A stretch of 37,628 nt of DNA from Dehalococcoidia bacterium. GTDB taxonomy: Bacteria > Chloroflexota > Dehalococcoidia > Lucifugimonadales > Lucifugimonadaceae. The notes under the pieces are model-generated. The model was given only the letters and a program-made list of their open reading frames with translations, did not search any database and had not been told where the DNA came from. Shown in pieces: positions 25,125 through 32,856 of the stretch. The position numbers were made by a program, and so were the translations under genes. The stretch is from contig JASLLE010000020.1 of the NCBI GenBank assembly GCA_030747175.1, positions 1 to 37,628 on the forward strand. Direction: 5' to 3'. Each line of letters starts with the position of its first letter. The first letter of the stretch is position 1.

Positions 25125-26288
25125 TCAGTCCACCGGCTCGAACATCTCGCCCGCGCGAACCGTGGCGATCGGCCGGTAAATCCCGCCTGAACGGTCGTTT
25201 CCTTCAAAATCGGTATGGACATGAGGCCGCTCATCCCAGCGCAACACCGAGATATCCGCGCAATTCCCGGACGTCAGAGTCCCGATTTCATGCTCCAGTC
25301 CCAGGATTTCGGCCGGCCTGATCGTGACCCGGGGCCAGACGTCCTCCTCTTTCATGCCGGCGGCGCGAACTTTCGACATCACCAGGGGCAAGTCGTGGCG
25401 CGGTTCGAGACCCAGGTGTGCGCTGTACACGTCGCTCGATACCGTGTCCGGCAGGAAATCCTCAGCGACCATCGCCTCGATCGCGGGGAAATTGATCGAG
25501 GTCGTTCCGTGGCCGAGGTCGTAGATGATGCCGCGTTCCCTCGCCTCCCTGGCGCAGTCTCGCACCCGTCCATCCCGTACCAGGCTCGTCTCCCGCGGGT
25601 CGGAGCAGTAGGTGAACACATCGCCGGCCCTGAGCAGCGGAAGCTGGTCTTCCAGCGCCCAGCCGGGGGCGCGGCGCGGACCGAACAACAGCGGCATGCC
25701 TGTCGCCTCCGCCGCCTCCAGCGCACGCCGCAGGATCTCACGCGGATCGGACGGTCCGCATGTCATGGGACTTGTGTTGACAGTGATGCCCCATATCGCC
25801 CCGGAGTCATCGCCCTCGATAGCGGCGACGCATTCTCCCACGTCGGCGAACTCCATCTCCGTAAACGGCCCTTCCGGGTTGATCTCGCCGTTTCGGCCCA
25901 GGTGAAGCGCCATCCTGATTCTCGTCTTGCGGGTTCCCATGACCTCCTCTTTATAACGCTCCCAGTTGCGTGCGCCCGCATCGCCCTGCGACAGGACGGT
26001 CGTGGATCCGCGGGCGAGCATATGAACATCCGGGTCTATCCCGTATCGCCCGTCGCCCAACCCGGGATGGGCGTGCAGATCCACCAGCCCGGGCAGCAGA
26101 ATCCCGTCCGGGTAATCGAGCCGTTGTCGCGACTCCGGGACCGGCTCCGCAGCACCACCAACCGCCGAGATCAATCCGTCGATCACGGAAACCCAACCCT
26201 GAGCGTCTGAACCGGTGATGGGGTCGACAACTCGTCCCGCTGTGATTACGAGGTTTGCGGGGTTGGGTGCTGTGTTGTCCAGAGGCAT
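25125..26288 (-). CDS. Amidohydrolase/deacetylase family metallohydrolase
   Basis: 387 residues. The ATG at 26288 follows AGGAG and a nearer AAGG; the frame extends further upstream without similarity. It has the dihydroorotase-like layout: a small beta domain (LVITAGRVVDPITG) and then the barrel with H72-x-H74 in GLVDLHAHPG. Later metal or substrate positions are in GIIYDLGHGTTSINF and SSDVYSAHLGLEPRHDL. NCADISVLRWDE is the returning beta domain. The pattern fits the EF_0837-type amidohydrolase/deacetylase group, often found next to DgaE/SelA-like PLP proteins. A gene of that PLP type lies about 2 kb away on the same strand (28304-29452). The substrate is unknown; N-acyl amino acids or amino-sugar acids are plausible. 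Confidence 0.85.
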   Translation of the reverse strand: MPLDNTAPNPANLVITAGRVVDPITGSDAQGWVSVIDGLISAVGGAAEPVPESRQRLDYPDGILLPGLVDLHAHPGLGDGRYGIDPDVHMLARGSTTVLSQGDAGARNWERYKEEVMGTRKTRIRMALHLGRNGEINPEGPFTEMEFADVGECVAAIEGDDSGAIWGITVNTSPMTCGPSDPREILRRALEAAEATGMPLLFGPRRAPGWALEDQLPLLRAGDVFTYCSDPRETSLVRDGRVRDCAREARERGIIYDLGHGTTSINFPAIEAMVAEDFLPDTVSSDVYSAHLGLEPRHDLPLVMSKVRAAGMKEEDVWPRVTIRPAEILGLEHEIGTLTSGNCADISVLRWDERPHVHTDFEGNDRSGGIYRPIATVRAGEMFEPVD

Positions 26289-26380
26289 TACCTTGAGACT
26301 CCTGATCCCTGTTTTGTTGAACGGACTATACCTATTGCGTTTCGATCCCGGCTGCGTCGAAATCATGGGTAGGGCCACCT

Positions 26381-26412
26381 CGTCATCCTGAGTCCAAGAC
26401 GAAGGATCTCCC
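26381..26412. repeat. Dispersed repeat family R4 (copy 2)
   Basis: This copy reads CGTCATCCTGAG..CCAAGACGAAGGATCTCCC. It shares GTCATnCTGAG and GACGAAGGATCT with 29605-29634. It lies 93 bases upstream of the amidohydrolase start. Confidence 0.5.
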
Positions 26413-26475
26413 GGGTAATCCCCACTCTGACGCTGGATCACACCGATCGGAGTTGCCGGTCTCTATCAACCCGCC

Positions 26476-26700
26476 CTAACGAATCCGCGGCCAGCTTTTG
26501 ATCTCCTTCTCCATCGTCAGTGCCGAGGGTATGTCATCCGTCTCGCCAGGCCAGACAGGCCGGTCCATGTTGCAGCGGCCGGAACGCCACGATCTGTCTC
26601 TGTCCGGTGGTGAGTCAATCTCCGCTCGAGGTCGTTGGTCACACCCGGGAGCGAGTAACCGCAGTAGTTGCGGGGAGACATGCGAACGACCGGAGGGCCG
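26476..26700 (-). pseudogene. Frameshifted remnant of a GIY-YIG endonuclease-family gene
   Basis: On the minus strand one frame reads GVTNDLERRLTHHRTETD, matching the GIY-YIG segment (usual TGVTNDLERRLxEHxxGETD). A second frame reads RCNMDRPVWPGETDDIPSAL followed by TMEKEIKSWPRIR and a stop at 26476-26478, matching the usual RYNxxRLVYFExxDDIxxAL plus REKEIKGWxR. The two parts join if one base is missing: 47 bases lie where 48 are expected. The N-terminus is eroded (NYCGYSLPG instead of YVYILxxxxxxxLYTG) and no start codon with a ribosome-binding site is seen. It is therefore a decayed gene of about 80-90 residues. The surrounding 26289-27068 gap holds no other gene. Confidence 0.7.
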
Positions 26701-26875
26701 GGAGATTCTGGTTCTTCAAAAGAAGGTCCAGAATGACGGCACAATCTTGTGGCGCGCAATGCACTTGTTGCTGAATCGAACGTGTCAACGATCCTCTTAA
26801 CTCCTCTTCCTCCACATCCGACCCATCTTCCCGGCGATAACTTCGTAAGTCATCCGCAGCCCCGGACTTTGCCGG

Positions 26876-26935
26876 ACACGGGTATCAACGGATCCCGAAT
26901 CGAGTTCAGGGTGCCCGGGATGACGATTCAGGCTC
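26876..26935. repeat. Possible degraded palindromic element
   Basis: GATCCCGAATCGAGTTCAGG followed by GTGCCCGGGATGACGATTCAGG resembles the GTCATCCCGGGC-type elements that accompany R4-like repeats in GC-rich genomes. Only one such copy is clear in the window, so the call is weak. Confidence 0.25.
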
Positions 26936-27012
26936 ATTGACCTCAACGAGCCGCCGCCGCAGAAAATAGATCCGGGAACAGAGCCTGTAACAAGCCACTT
27001 GCCGGTCCCCGC

Positions 27013-27018
27013 TAGAAT
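27013..27018 (+). promoter_or_regulatory. Possible -10 element upstream of the CBS gene
   Basis: TAGAAT (5/6 to consensus) lies 50 bases before the ATG at 27069. No good -35 box is seen. The same hexamer lies at 13186. Confidence 0.25.
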
Positions 27019-27068
27019 GGGGAGGCGAGGCCCACCCGGCGCGCATGTGCCGATCAGGAGGTCAGGCC

Positions 27069-27485
27069 ATGAAGCTCAGAGATCTGATGACCAGCACGGT
27101 ATACACGATCGGTTCAGAACAATCGATCGTGAACGCGGCTGCTCAGATGCGCGAGCTTGGCGTCGGTTCTCTCGTTGTGACGAGCGACGGCGCCGTCGAG
27201 GGAATCCTGACGACGTGGGACATGATCTCCGGTTGCCTCGGCGCCGGGCATGACCCGCACGATTGTCCCGTCTTCAGGCACATGAGCAGCCCCGTACACT
27301 CCGGACGCGTCGATATGGAAGCCGTGGACGCTGCACGTGTCATGGCCGAGCGCGGCGTCAGCCGGCTGCCCGTCGTAGACGAGTCCGGCGCGATGGTGGG
27401 AATCGTCACGTATGCCAACCTCTCCCGTGTCATGGAGCAACTCACACGCGACCTGCTCGGCGGCTGGCAGCGGCCCGTCACGTAG
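27069..27485 (+). CDS. CBS-domain pair protein
   Basis: 138 residues. The ATG at 27069 has AGGAGG eight bases upstream. Two CBS motifs fill the protein: MKLRDLMTSTVYTIGSEQSI with VGSLVVTSDGAVEGILTTWDM (1-52), and FRHMSSPVHSGRVDMEAVD with GVSRLPVVDESGAMVGIVTY (about 69-117). CBS pairs bind adenosine nucleotides such as AMP, ATP or SAM and usually regulate a partner. This one stands alone without an attached enzyme or transporter domain. A cysteine at the domain junction (HDCPVF) is unusual but not diagnostic. It is a cytoplasmic sensor with unknown partner; the neighbours on the same strand do not suggest one. Confidence 0.9.
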   Translation: MKLRDLMTSTVYTIGSEQSIVNAAAQMRELGVGSLVVTSDGAVEGILTTWDMISGCLGAGHDPHDCPVFRHMSSPVHSGRVDMEAVDAARVMAERGVSRLPVVDESGAMVGIVTYANLSRVMEQLTRDLLGGWQRPVT

Positions 27486-27529
27486 GCTGATCGTCCTCGC
27501 AGGATATGCGTGCACGTTCTATCACCTCA

Positions 27530-27579
27530 ATCCTCTCCCCGAGGGAGAGGAGGTATTCCGCTTGTCCCGGCGGGAGAAG
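27530..27579. repeat. Diverged R2-type two-hairpin element (copy 2)
   Basis: CCTCTCCC (27532-27539), loop CGA and GGGAGAGG (27543-27550) form a perfect 8-bp stem. A second imperfect stem follows (CTTGTCCC, GGC, GGGAGAAG). It has the same first hairpin as the other R2 copies but a different second half. Confidence 0.5.
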
Positions 27580-27640
27580 GCGCAGGATGTGGGAGAGGCC
27601 CATCACACGCGGGGCGTTGATCGTATCTGCGCGTCGCCGT

Positions 27641-27660
27641 CCTTCGAGAGCCTCAGGACT
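27641..27660 (+). repeat. Dispersed repeat family R5 (copy 2)
   Basis: CCTTCGAGAGCCTCAGGAC. The first 17 bases are the exact reverse complement of 5329-5345, and there is one mismatch to 32713-32731. It is followed by a CTCGTG..CACGAG stem. The gap 27486-27847 contains only these repeats. Confidence 0.55.
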
Positions 27661-27847
27661 CGTGCCTTCGGCCTTCAGGACACGAGGCATGGCCTGACCT
27701 GGCTAATGCCACAAGCGCCCGTCGAAATCACGCCATTCAGTAAATGGCCGAGCCGGGGGATGTGCGCGCCCCGCGCCGGGCGTTCAATCACCTCGGCTGT
27801 CGCGAAATTCACCCGCCGAGTAATCGGTGAAGCGCAAAGGATCAGCC

Positions 27848-28111
27848 ATGCCATTGTTCCTGATCGAACGCAATTTCGCGGAACGACTTGAGATAACCCC
27901 GGAGATCGCTGGAGCGGTTGGAGCGGTCAACGTCGATTGCGGCGTCAACTGGTCGCACTCGTACCAGACTGCGGACGGAAAGAAGACCTACTGCCTTTAC
28001 GACTCGCCCAACGCCGAGTCGATCCAGAACGCGGCGACCACCGCCGGGATTCCGGCGGACGTGATCGTCGAGGTGTCCGAACTGCGGCCGGAGAACTACG
28101 TCGAGGGGTAG
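27848..28111 (+). CDS. DUF4242 family small protein
   Basis: 87 residues. The ATG at 27848 follows AAAGGA at eight bases. It has the layout of DUF4242: MPLFLIERNF (strand 1), a helix (LEITPEIAGAVGAVN), VNWSHSYQTADGKKTYCLYDSPNAESIQNAA and GIPADVIVEVSEL. The conserved HSY and the aromatic/acidic C-Y-D stretch are visible. The family is a small ferredoxin-like fold of uncertain function; some members have been described as metal-binding. It is monocistronic between a repeat-filled gap and a converging gene. The hairpin at 28214-28241 may serve as its 3' end too. Confidence 0.8.
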   Translation: MPLFLIERNFAERLEITPEIAGAVGAVNVDCGVNWSHSYQTADGKKTYCLYDSPNAESIQNAATTAGIPADVIVEVSELRPENYVEG

Positions 28112-28204
28112 ACAACTACGGCGGACGGCGTCCCGTCGGACGCGCCGACGTTTCGCCAGGCGGGACAGTGTCCTGCGAATAGTGGAAGCAAGCGCCACGC
28201 GTTC

Positions 28205-28241
28205 AGGCAAAAGGGGGCGGCCAGAACACTCCGGCCGCCCC
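28205..28241 (-). terminator. Rho-independent terminator for the SelA/DgaE-like gene
   Basis: GGGGCGGCC (28214-28222) pairs perfectly with GGCCGCCCC (28233-28241). Read on the minus strand the stem is followed by CTTTTGCC, a short T-run, 63 bases after the stop of the 28304-29452 gene. Confidence 0.6.
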
Positions 28242-28277
28242 TATCTGTTACCGGCCATTAACCGATCGACAATGTAA

Positions 28278-28297
28278 GGGCGTATGGCAATACGCCC
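28278..28297. repeat. Short palindromic repeat, family R1 (copy 3)
   Basis: This is a perfect 8-bp stem, GGGCGTAT (28278-28285) and ATACGCCC (28290-28297), with loop GGCA. It lies between the stop of the SelA-like gene and its terminator. Confidence 0.7.
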
Positions 28298-28303
28298 GCA
28301 ACG

Positions 28304-29452
28304 TTAACCCTTGAGCGCCGCCGCGAGCCGTTCGGCAACAACCTTTTCCTCGCCGTCGTTCAGCCCGACCATACCGACCTGCATGCCGCCGAAGTACGGG
28401 TTCACGCGGGTCCAGATCGGCGGATCACCGTCTTTCAACCGGGCCACGACATCGTCTTCTGACACGCCGGTGACGCTCTCGTCGATGTGCAACATCAGGT
28501 TGAACACGGACGCGCCGGTGGGATCGCGATCGGCTTCAACCGTGACGCCGGGAATACCTGTTATGGCACGCTCGATGTGCGTCAACTTGACGTCCAGCTT
28601 TGCGATGCGTTCTTCGTGATTCATCGTCAGCCACTCACGCACGGCAGCCGCCACCCCGACGATCTCCTGCCGGTCGATCTTCTGCGGCCGGCCAATTCCC
28701 CGGACACGTCGCTCTTCGAAAGAGATGAAGCTATTCAGGCGAACGCGGTTTATCCAGGTCTTTGATCCCACGACCATGCCCGCCGAGTGCGGGGTTCCGA
28801 TGTACTTGGTCCCGTACGCAACCATGTCAGCGCCCAGCTTGGCGTACTTGCCCATGTTCTCCGTCGGGTACACCTGCCCGGCGGCGTCCACGATCACCGG
28901 AAGATCGTGGCTTTTGGCGATGGCAATGACCTGCTCGATGGTGAGTACCGCCGGGTCCTTGATCTTCTCGTTGGCGACGTAATGAAGCGCTGCGGTGTTT
29001 TCGTTGATCGCGCCTTCGAGGTCGCCTTCAGACGTGCCTTCGTCCGTTCCATACTCGATCAACTTCGCCCCGGCGAAATTCAGCGTCCGATCGTAGTGGT
29101 AACGCTGCTTCTTCTGGATAAGGATCTCGTTCGCCATCCCGGTCGTATCCGGGAGTTGCGCAACGAAATCGTCGTTATCCCGCGCCATGGCAGCGGCCGT
29201 GGATAGAACCAGCGCGGAGGCCGCGCCCGAGGTTATATAGGCAGATTCAACACCCAGCATGTCAGCGATCAGGCCGCCGGCTTTATCCTCCAGCTCCGCC
29301 AGCGGAATGTAAGCGCTGTTCGCTCGCTCCATGGCGTCTCTAACCGTGGGGGATGTCTGCGATCCGCCGAGCAACGTCACCGATCCGATGGCGTTGATTA
29401 CGGGCGTCGCGCCGAGTTCGTCATAGATGTCTCCCCAGCCGGGCTGTGCCAT
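28304..29452 (-). CDS. SelA/DgaE-like PLP-dependent enzyme
   Basis: 382 residues. The ATG at 29452 follows AAGGAG at eight bases. Fold-type I PLP features are YITSGAASALVLSTAAAMA (about 72-90), VIVDAAGQVYP with D189, and K216 in AYGTKYIGTPHSAG as the expected Schiff-base lysine. The opening YDELGATPVINAIGSVTLLGG is that of the selenocysteine-synthase-like group, which includes DgaE (2-amino-2-deoxy-gluconate-6-phosphate ammonia-lyase). True SelA is unlikely: it is longer (about 460 residues) and no SelB or tRNA-Sec is seen. An ammonia-lyase or aldolase on an amino or hydroxy acid is more likely. The amidohydrolase at 25125-26288 is of the type usually paired with it. Confidence 0.82.
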   Translation of the reverse strand: MAQPGWGDIYDELGATPVINAIGSVTLLGGSQTSPTVRDAMERANSAYIPLAELEDKAGGLIADMLGVESAYITSGAASALVLSTAAAMARDNDDFVAQLPDTTGMANEILIQKKQRYHYDRTLNFAGAKLIEYGTDEGTSEGDLEGAINENTAALHYVANEKIKDPAVLTIEQVIAIAKSHDLPVIVDAAGQVYPTENMGKYAKLGADMVAYGTKYIGTPHSAGMVVGSKTWINRVRLNSFISFEERRVRGIGRPQKIDRQEIVGVAAAVREWLTMNHEERIAKLDVKLTHIERAITGIPGVTVEADRDPTGASVFNLMLHIDESVTGVSEDDVVARLKDGDPPIWTRVNPYFGGMQVGMVGLNDGEEKVVAERLAAALKG

Positions 29453-29604
29453 CGAAGCGCTCCTTGCACTGTTGGGTAACGGCAGACGAGCCGCAGTCTC
29501 GCGCCAGACGAGTCGTGATTCCAGAGGAACCCGGGCAGGGAATAATGCCGGGGACCCGGTCATTCTGAATACTGCCACGCCGATCGGTTAACGAACGCAC
29601 CGTT

Positions 29605-29634
29605 CAGTCATTCTGAGGCGGCGACGAAGGATCT
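29605..29634. repeat. Dispersed repeat family R4 (copy 3)
   Basis: CAGTCATTCTGAGGCGG followed by CGACGAAGGATCT. It shares GTCATnCTGAG and GACGAAGGATCT with 26381-26412. It lies in the gap 29453-29806, which also holds an R2 copy and no gene. Confidence 0.5.
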
Positions 29635-29656
29635 AGACGCTTGTGGATCCATCACG

Positions 29657-29720
29657 CCCCCCTCTCCCGGTGGGAGATGGCCGGGAGCCCGCCCTTCCGC
29701 TTACCGGAAGGGTGAGGGAG
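29657..29720. repeat. Two-hairpin REP-like element, family R2 (copy 3)
   Basis: CCCTCTCCC/GGGAGATGG, then CCGGGAGCCCG, then CCCTTCCG/CGGAAGGG and TGAGGGAG. It has the same order and orientation as 2939-2995. It sits between the Tdh stop and the SelA-like gene start (both minus strand). Confidence 0.8.
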
Positions 29721-29806
29721 GTCAGACCGGCGTTATCCGTCGAACTGGCTGTTTTCCTGACTCCACATCACGTTGGTATCCCGGGGGCATTTTCTTTTTC
29801 AGGCTG

Positions 29807-30835
29807 CTACTCCGTCCAGTCCAGGATCACCTTCCCGGACTCGCCCGACGCCATCACCTCAAAAGCCTTCTCGTATTCGGTGTAATGAAACCGGTGCGTT
29901 ATCAGCGGCGATATGTCCAGCCCGCTCTGGATCAGGGCCGTCATCTTGTACCAGGTCTCGTACATCTCGCGGCCGTAGATACCCTTGATGGTCAGTCCTT
30001 TGAAGATAACGTCGTCCCACGTCACGGCCGCCTCGCGGTTCTGGATGCCGAGCAGCGAAATCTTCCCCCCGTGCGCCATGTTGGCCATCATGTCGTTCAC
30101 CGCCGCCGGGTTGCCGGACATCTCCAGCCCCACGTCAAACCCCTCGATCATTCCAAGCTCTGCCTGCGCCCCGGCGATCGTCCCGTCGGTCACATCGAGC
30201 GCAATGGTGGCGTCACACTCCTTCGCCAGCGCCAGCCTGTACGGGTTCATATCGGTGATAACGATGTGGCGCGCGCCCGCGTGCCGGGCGACCATGATGG
30301 ACATAATGCCGATCGGTCCTGCTCCGGTAATCAGGACATCCTCGCCGATCAGGTTCCACGAGAGCGCGGCGTGTACGGCGTTCCCGAACGGATCGAACAT
30401 CGTGAGGATCTCCGGGGAGATCGCCGGGTTAACGCGCCAGACGTTACTCGCCGGCATCATCAGGTACTCGGCAAATGCTCCGTCCCGATTTATCCCGACC
30501 GCGTTCGGTGTCTGGCAGAGGTGTCTCCGCCCCGCCCGGCAGTTACGACAGTGGCCACACACGATGTGGCCTTCTCCAGAGACCAGGTCTCCGACGTCAA
30601 AATCCTCAACGTCGCTTCCGACTGCATCAATCACGCCGGCGAACTCGTGGCCGACGGTCAGAGGAGTGCGGATCGTCTCGCTGGCCCAGTCGTCCCACTG
30701 GTAGATGTGGACGTCAGTTCCGCATATAGACGTCTTCTGGATTCGGATCAATACATCGTTGATACCGATCTCGGGGACCGGGACGTCGACGAGTGAGAGG
30801 CCGGGAGCGGCCTCGGTTTTGACGATGGCTTTCAT
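29807..30835 (-). CDS. tdh: L-threonine 3-dehydrogenase
   Basis: 342 residues, against 341 in Escherichia coli Tdh. The ATG at 30835 is preceded by AAAGGA; a TTG 15 bases earlier is unnecessary. The zinc-dependent medium-chain dehydrogenase layout is nearly residue-for-residue that of Tdh: catalytic zinc C38 (ICGTDVH), H63-E64 (GHE) and structural zinc C93, C96, C99, C107 (CGHCRNC...HLC). NAD binding is [23 protein letters not shown]-like [10 protein letters not shown] and [16 protein letters not shown] are Tdh signatures. It oxidises threonine to 2-amino-3-ketobutyrate using NAD. The usual partner gene kbl (glycine C-acetyltransferase) is not in this window. The upstream gene is a methyltransferase on the same strand. 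Confidence 0.95.
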   Translation of the reverse strand: MKAIVKTEAAPGLSLVDVPVPEIGINDVLIRIQKTSICGTDVHIYQWDDWASETIRTPLTVGHEFAGVIDAVGSDVEDFDVGDLVSGEGHIVCGHCRNCRAGRRHLCQTPNAVGINRDGAFAEYLMMPASNVWRVNPAISPEILTMFDPFGNAVHAALSWNLIGEDVLITGAGPIGIMSIMVARHAGARHIVITDMNPYRLALAKECDATIALDVTDGTIAGAQAELGMIEGFDVGLEMSGNPAAVNDMMANMAHGGKISLLGIQNREAAVTWDDVIFKGLTIKGIYGREMYETWYKMTALIQSGLDISPLITHRFHYTEYEKAFEVMASGESGKVILDWTE

Positions 30836-30889
30836 TGATCCTTTCGACAACGTCTCGATTCCGTTCGCGGCCCGGGAACCAGTATCAAC

Positions 30890-31705
30890 CTACTTCACGC
30901 CCACGGCGATACGGACTTCATTCTCCGTCCCGTACGGACCATCGCCCTGCCGACTTCTGACCAGCTCGGCGAAAATGTCACCAAACGCCTGTACTTGATC
31001 CTCCGTCATGTCGTTGAAGACGTGCGCGATAGCCGGGGAGTCGGTGAGCAGCGGCCAGAACGTCTCTGGAGAATCGAACGTCTGGACGATCCTCACCGTA
31101 AACATGTTTACGCGGGAGAACCCCGCGGTCAGCATCTCGGTCCGGAAAATATCAGGGTCAGTCAATGAAAACCTCGGATCCGGCACGACGCGCTCAAAAT
31201 CAGGTTTGGTCATTTCCAACGCATCCAGCACCAATCTGTAGGTGCCGTGGCCCTCAAGCCCGGTAAACGCAACGATCGCGCCCAACCCGCCGGGTTTAAG
31301 AACGCGGCAGAACTCGCGCATGCCCGCCGCCCGGTCCGGGAAAAGCATGATCCCGAGCGACGAATACGCGATGTCGAACGAATCGTCCTCAAGCTTCAAG
31401 TCCTGTCCGTCCATGACTTCCACGCGCAGATTCTCGACGTCAAGCCGTCGGACCTTTTCGCGCAAGTAATCGACCATTCCTTGCGCGAAATCGACCGCGA
31501 GCACGTCGGCGCCGGCCTGGGCCGCCAGGATGCTGAAATAGCCCGGGCCAGCGGCCACATCCAGGACCTTCTGTCCGGGCGTGACGCCCACGATGTTCAG
31601 GGCTTGCCGGGCGTAGGTGTCGGATGTTGCGGCATTCGACTCTTCGTACGCAGCGGCACGGCTGTCCCATGAGCTTGCCTGTTGAGACGCGTTCTGTCGT
31701 GTCAT
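30890..31705 (-). CDS. Class I SAM-dependent methyltransferase (UbiE/type 11)
   Basis: 271 residues, start ATG at 31705 after AAGGGGGC. VLDVAAGPGYFSIL (residues 48-61) is the SAM-binding motif I, VLAVDFAQGMVDYLREKV motif Post I, DGQDLKLEDDSFDIAYSSLGIM motif II, and CRVLKPGGLGAIVAF motif III. The substrate domain at the C-terminus (from about residue 160) is not diagnostic. These enzymes methylate small molecules, quinones or sterol-like lipids; the target cannot be stated. It is divergent from the DUF2461 gene with a 71-base gap and upstream of tdh on the same strand with a 54-base gap, so it may share a transcript with tdh. Confidence 0.9.
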   Translation of the reverse strand: MTRQNASQQASSWDSRAAAYEESNAATSDTYARQALNIVGVTPGQKVLDVAAGPGYFSILAAQAGADVLAVDFAQGMVDYLREKVRRLDVENLRVEVMDGQDLKLEDDSFDIAYSSLGIMLFPDRAAGMREFCRVLKPGGLGAIVAFTGLEGHGTYRLVLDALEMTKPDFERVVPDPRFSLTDPDIFRTEMLTAGFSRVNMFTVRIVQTFDSPETFWPLLTDSPAIAHVFNDMTEDQVQAFGDIFAELVRSRQGDGPYGTENEVRIAVGVK

Positions 31706-31776
31706 CGTTGCCCCCTTGCGAACCCTGGTTGTTCGTGCGGCGGAGTATATTCCTCGGCGAGATTTACACTGCGCTC

Positions 31777-32466
31777 ATGACAGACGAACCACACTTCACT
31801 CCCGCCCTCTTCGATTTCTTCGGTGAGCTAGCGCTGAACAACGACCGCGACTGGTTCAAATCGCAGCGTGAGCGCTACCTGCGGGATGTGCGCGATCCCA
31901 TCCTGAAGTTCATCACTGACTTCGCGCCGCGCCTGTCCGGGATCAGTTTCTACTTCAACGCAGACCCGCGACCGGTCGGCGGATCGATGTTCCGCATCCA
32001 TCGCGACATGCGGTTCTCCAAAGACAAGAGTCCGTACAAGACGAACGCCGGGATCCAGTTCCGGCACGAGCAGGCCGGGGATGCCCACGCGCCGGGCTTC
32101 TATCTCCACCTCGAGCCGGGCACTTCCGGCGCCGCGGCGGGGATGTGGAAGCCGGGACGCGATGAGCTGGCAAAGGTACGCGGCGCAATCGCCGCGAGCC
32201 CGTCTGGATGGCGTGACGCCACCTCCGGAGAAGAGTTCAAAAGTCGATGGGAAGTCACCGGGGAGTCGCTGGTCCGTCCACCCCGCGGCTTCGACCCGGA
32301 GCACCCGGCGATCGCCGAGATCAAACGCAAAGACTTCATCGCCTGGTCGCACTTCACGGACGAGGAGGTCTGCTCCCCCGACTTCCTGGACGAGTACACA
32401 GACGCCTGCTACGGCGTATCGCCGATGGTCGAATACCTGTCAAAGACGGTCGGCCTGGATTTTTGA
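31777..32466 (+). CDS. DUF2461 (TIGR02453) family protein
   Basis: 229 residues. The ATG at 31777 (MTDEPHFTPALFDFFGELALNNDRDWF) is the family start; the frame is open upstream but antisense to the methyltransferase start region. Signature stretches are NNDRDWFKSQRERYL, MFRIHRDMRFSKDKSPYKTNAG (about 72-93), GFYLHLEPG and AAGMWKPGRDELAKVR. The family is widespread in bacteria and some fungi with no proven biochemical role. No signal peptide or membrane segment is seen, so it is cytoplasmic. It ends just before the repeat-rich gap that precedes the converging dehydratase gene. Confidence 0.9.
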   Translation: MTDEPHFTPALFDFFGELALNNDRDWFKSQRERYLRDVRDPILKFITDFAPRLSGISFYFNADPRPVGGSMFRIHRDMRFSKDKSPYKTNAGIQFRHEQAGDAHAPGFYLHLEPGTSGAAAGMWKPGRDELAKVRGAIAASPSGWRDATSGEEFKSRWEVTGESLVRPPRGFDPEHPAIAEIKRKDFIAWSHFTDEEVCSPDFLDEYTDACYGVSPMVEYLSKTVGLDF

Positions 32467-32510
32467 CGATCATCCGGCAGCGCATGTCTGCGGAGCGATA
32501 GATAACCACG

Positions 32511-32696
32511 GAGGTTGGAGATGAGTCGCGCCGCGTCGGTAACGCCCGAAAGTAACCACCCCCGAATCCCTTCCTGCATCAGGAGGCGATAGATAGCCTC
32601 CTCCCTGGGAGGGAGGAGGTTGGAGGTGGGTCGCGTCGCGTGCGTGACGCCCGAAAGTAACCACCCCCACTGCATCGGGAGGAGGACTATTTACCC
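32511..32696. repeat. About 105-bp tandem repeat, family R3 (left cluster)
   Basis: A partial unit (32511-32550), a full unit (32551-32655) and a partial third (32656-32696) repeat with a period of 105 bases. The unit contains AACCACCCCCGAA, a hairpin around TCCTG..CAGGA, CGATAGATAGCC, the palindromic CCTCCTCCCTGGGAGG, then GGAGGTGGGTCGCG and ACGCCCGAAA. The same unit occurs at 34203-34400 in the same orientation. Confidence 0.8.
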
Positions 32697-32710
32697 ACTC
32701 GCACTAACCG

Positions 32711-32731
32711 GTCCTTCGAGTGCCTCAGGAC
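32711..32731 (+). repeat. Dispersed repeat family R5 (copy 3)
   Basis: CCTTCGAGTGCCTCAGGAC, one mismatch to 27641-27659. Confidence 0.5.
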
Positions 32732-32756
32732 ACTGCCGAGAAGACGGTCCTAATTT

Positions 32757-32820
32757 GCCCCCTCTCCCCTCCGCGGAAGAGGGCCGGGAGCCTGCCCTTC
32801 CCCGGAAGGGTGAGGGGGAA
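32757..32820. repeat. Two-hairpin REP-like element, family R2 (copy 4)
   Basis: CCCCCTCTCCCCTCCGCGG, AAGAGGG, CCGGGAGCCTG, CCCTTCCCCGGAAGGG and TGAGGGGG. Same orientation as the other copies. It lies 37 bases after the dehydratase stop (minus strand), directly joined to an R1 hairpin. Confidence 0.8.
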
Positions 32821-32840
32821 GGGCGGATGCCAATCCGCCC
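32821..32840. repeat. Short palindromic repeat, family R1 (copy 4)
   Basis: GGGCGGAT (32821-32828), loop GCCA, ATCCGCCC (32833-32840), a perfect 8-bp stem. It could terminate the dehydratase transcript, but no T-run follows. Confidence 0.7.
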
Positions 32841-32856
32841 GCACACAAAACCGCGC

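Noticed and set aside
28304-29452. Selenocysteine synthase (SelA) as the identity of the PLP enzyme
   Set aside because: The protein is about 80 residues shorter than SelA and no selB, selD or tRNA-Sec is visible; the DgaE-like branch fits better.
32409-32675. Small frames giving repeated PPPSQGG / LLPPREEAIY peptides, also near 34001-34429
   Set aside because: They arise because the R3 repeat lacks stops in those frames; there is no ribosome-binding site and the peptides only mirror the DNA repeat.
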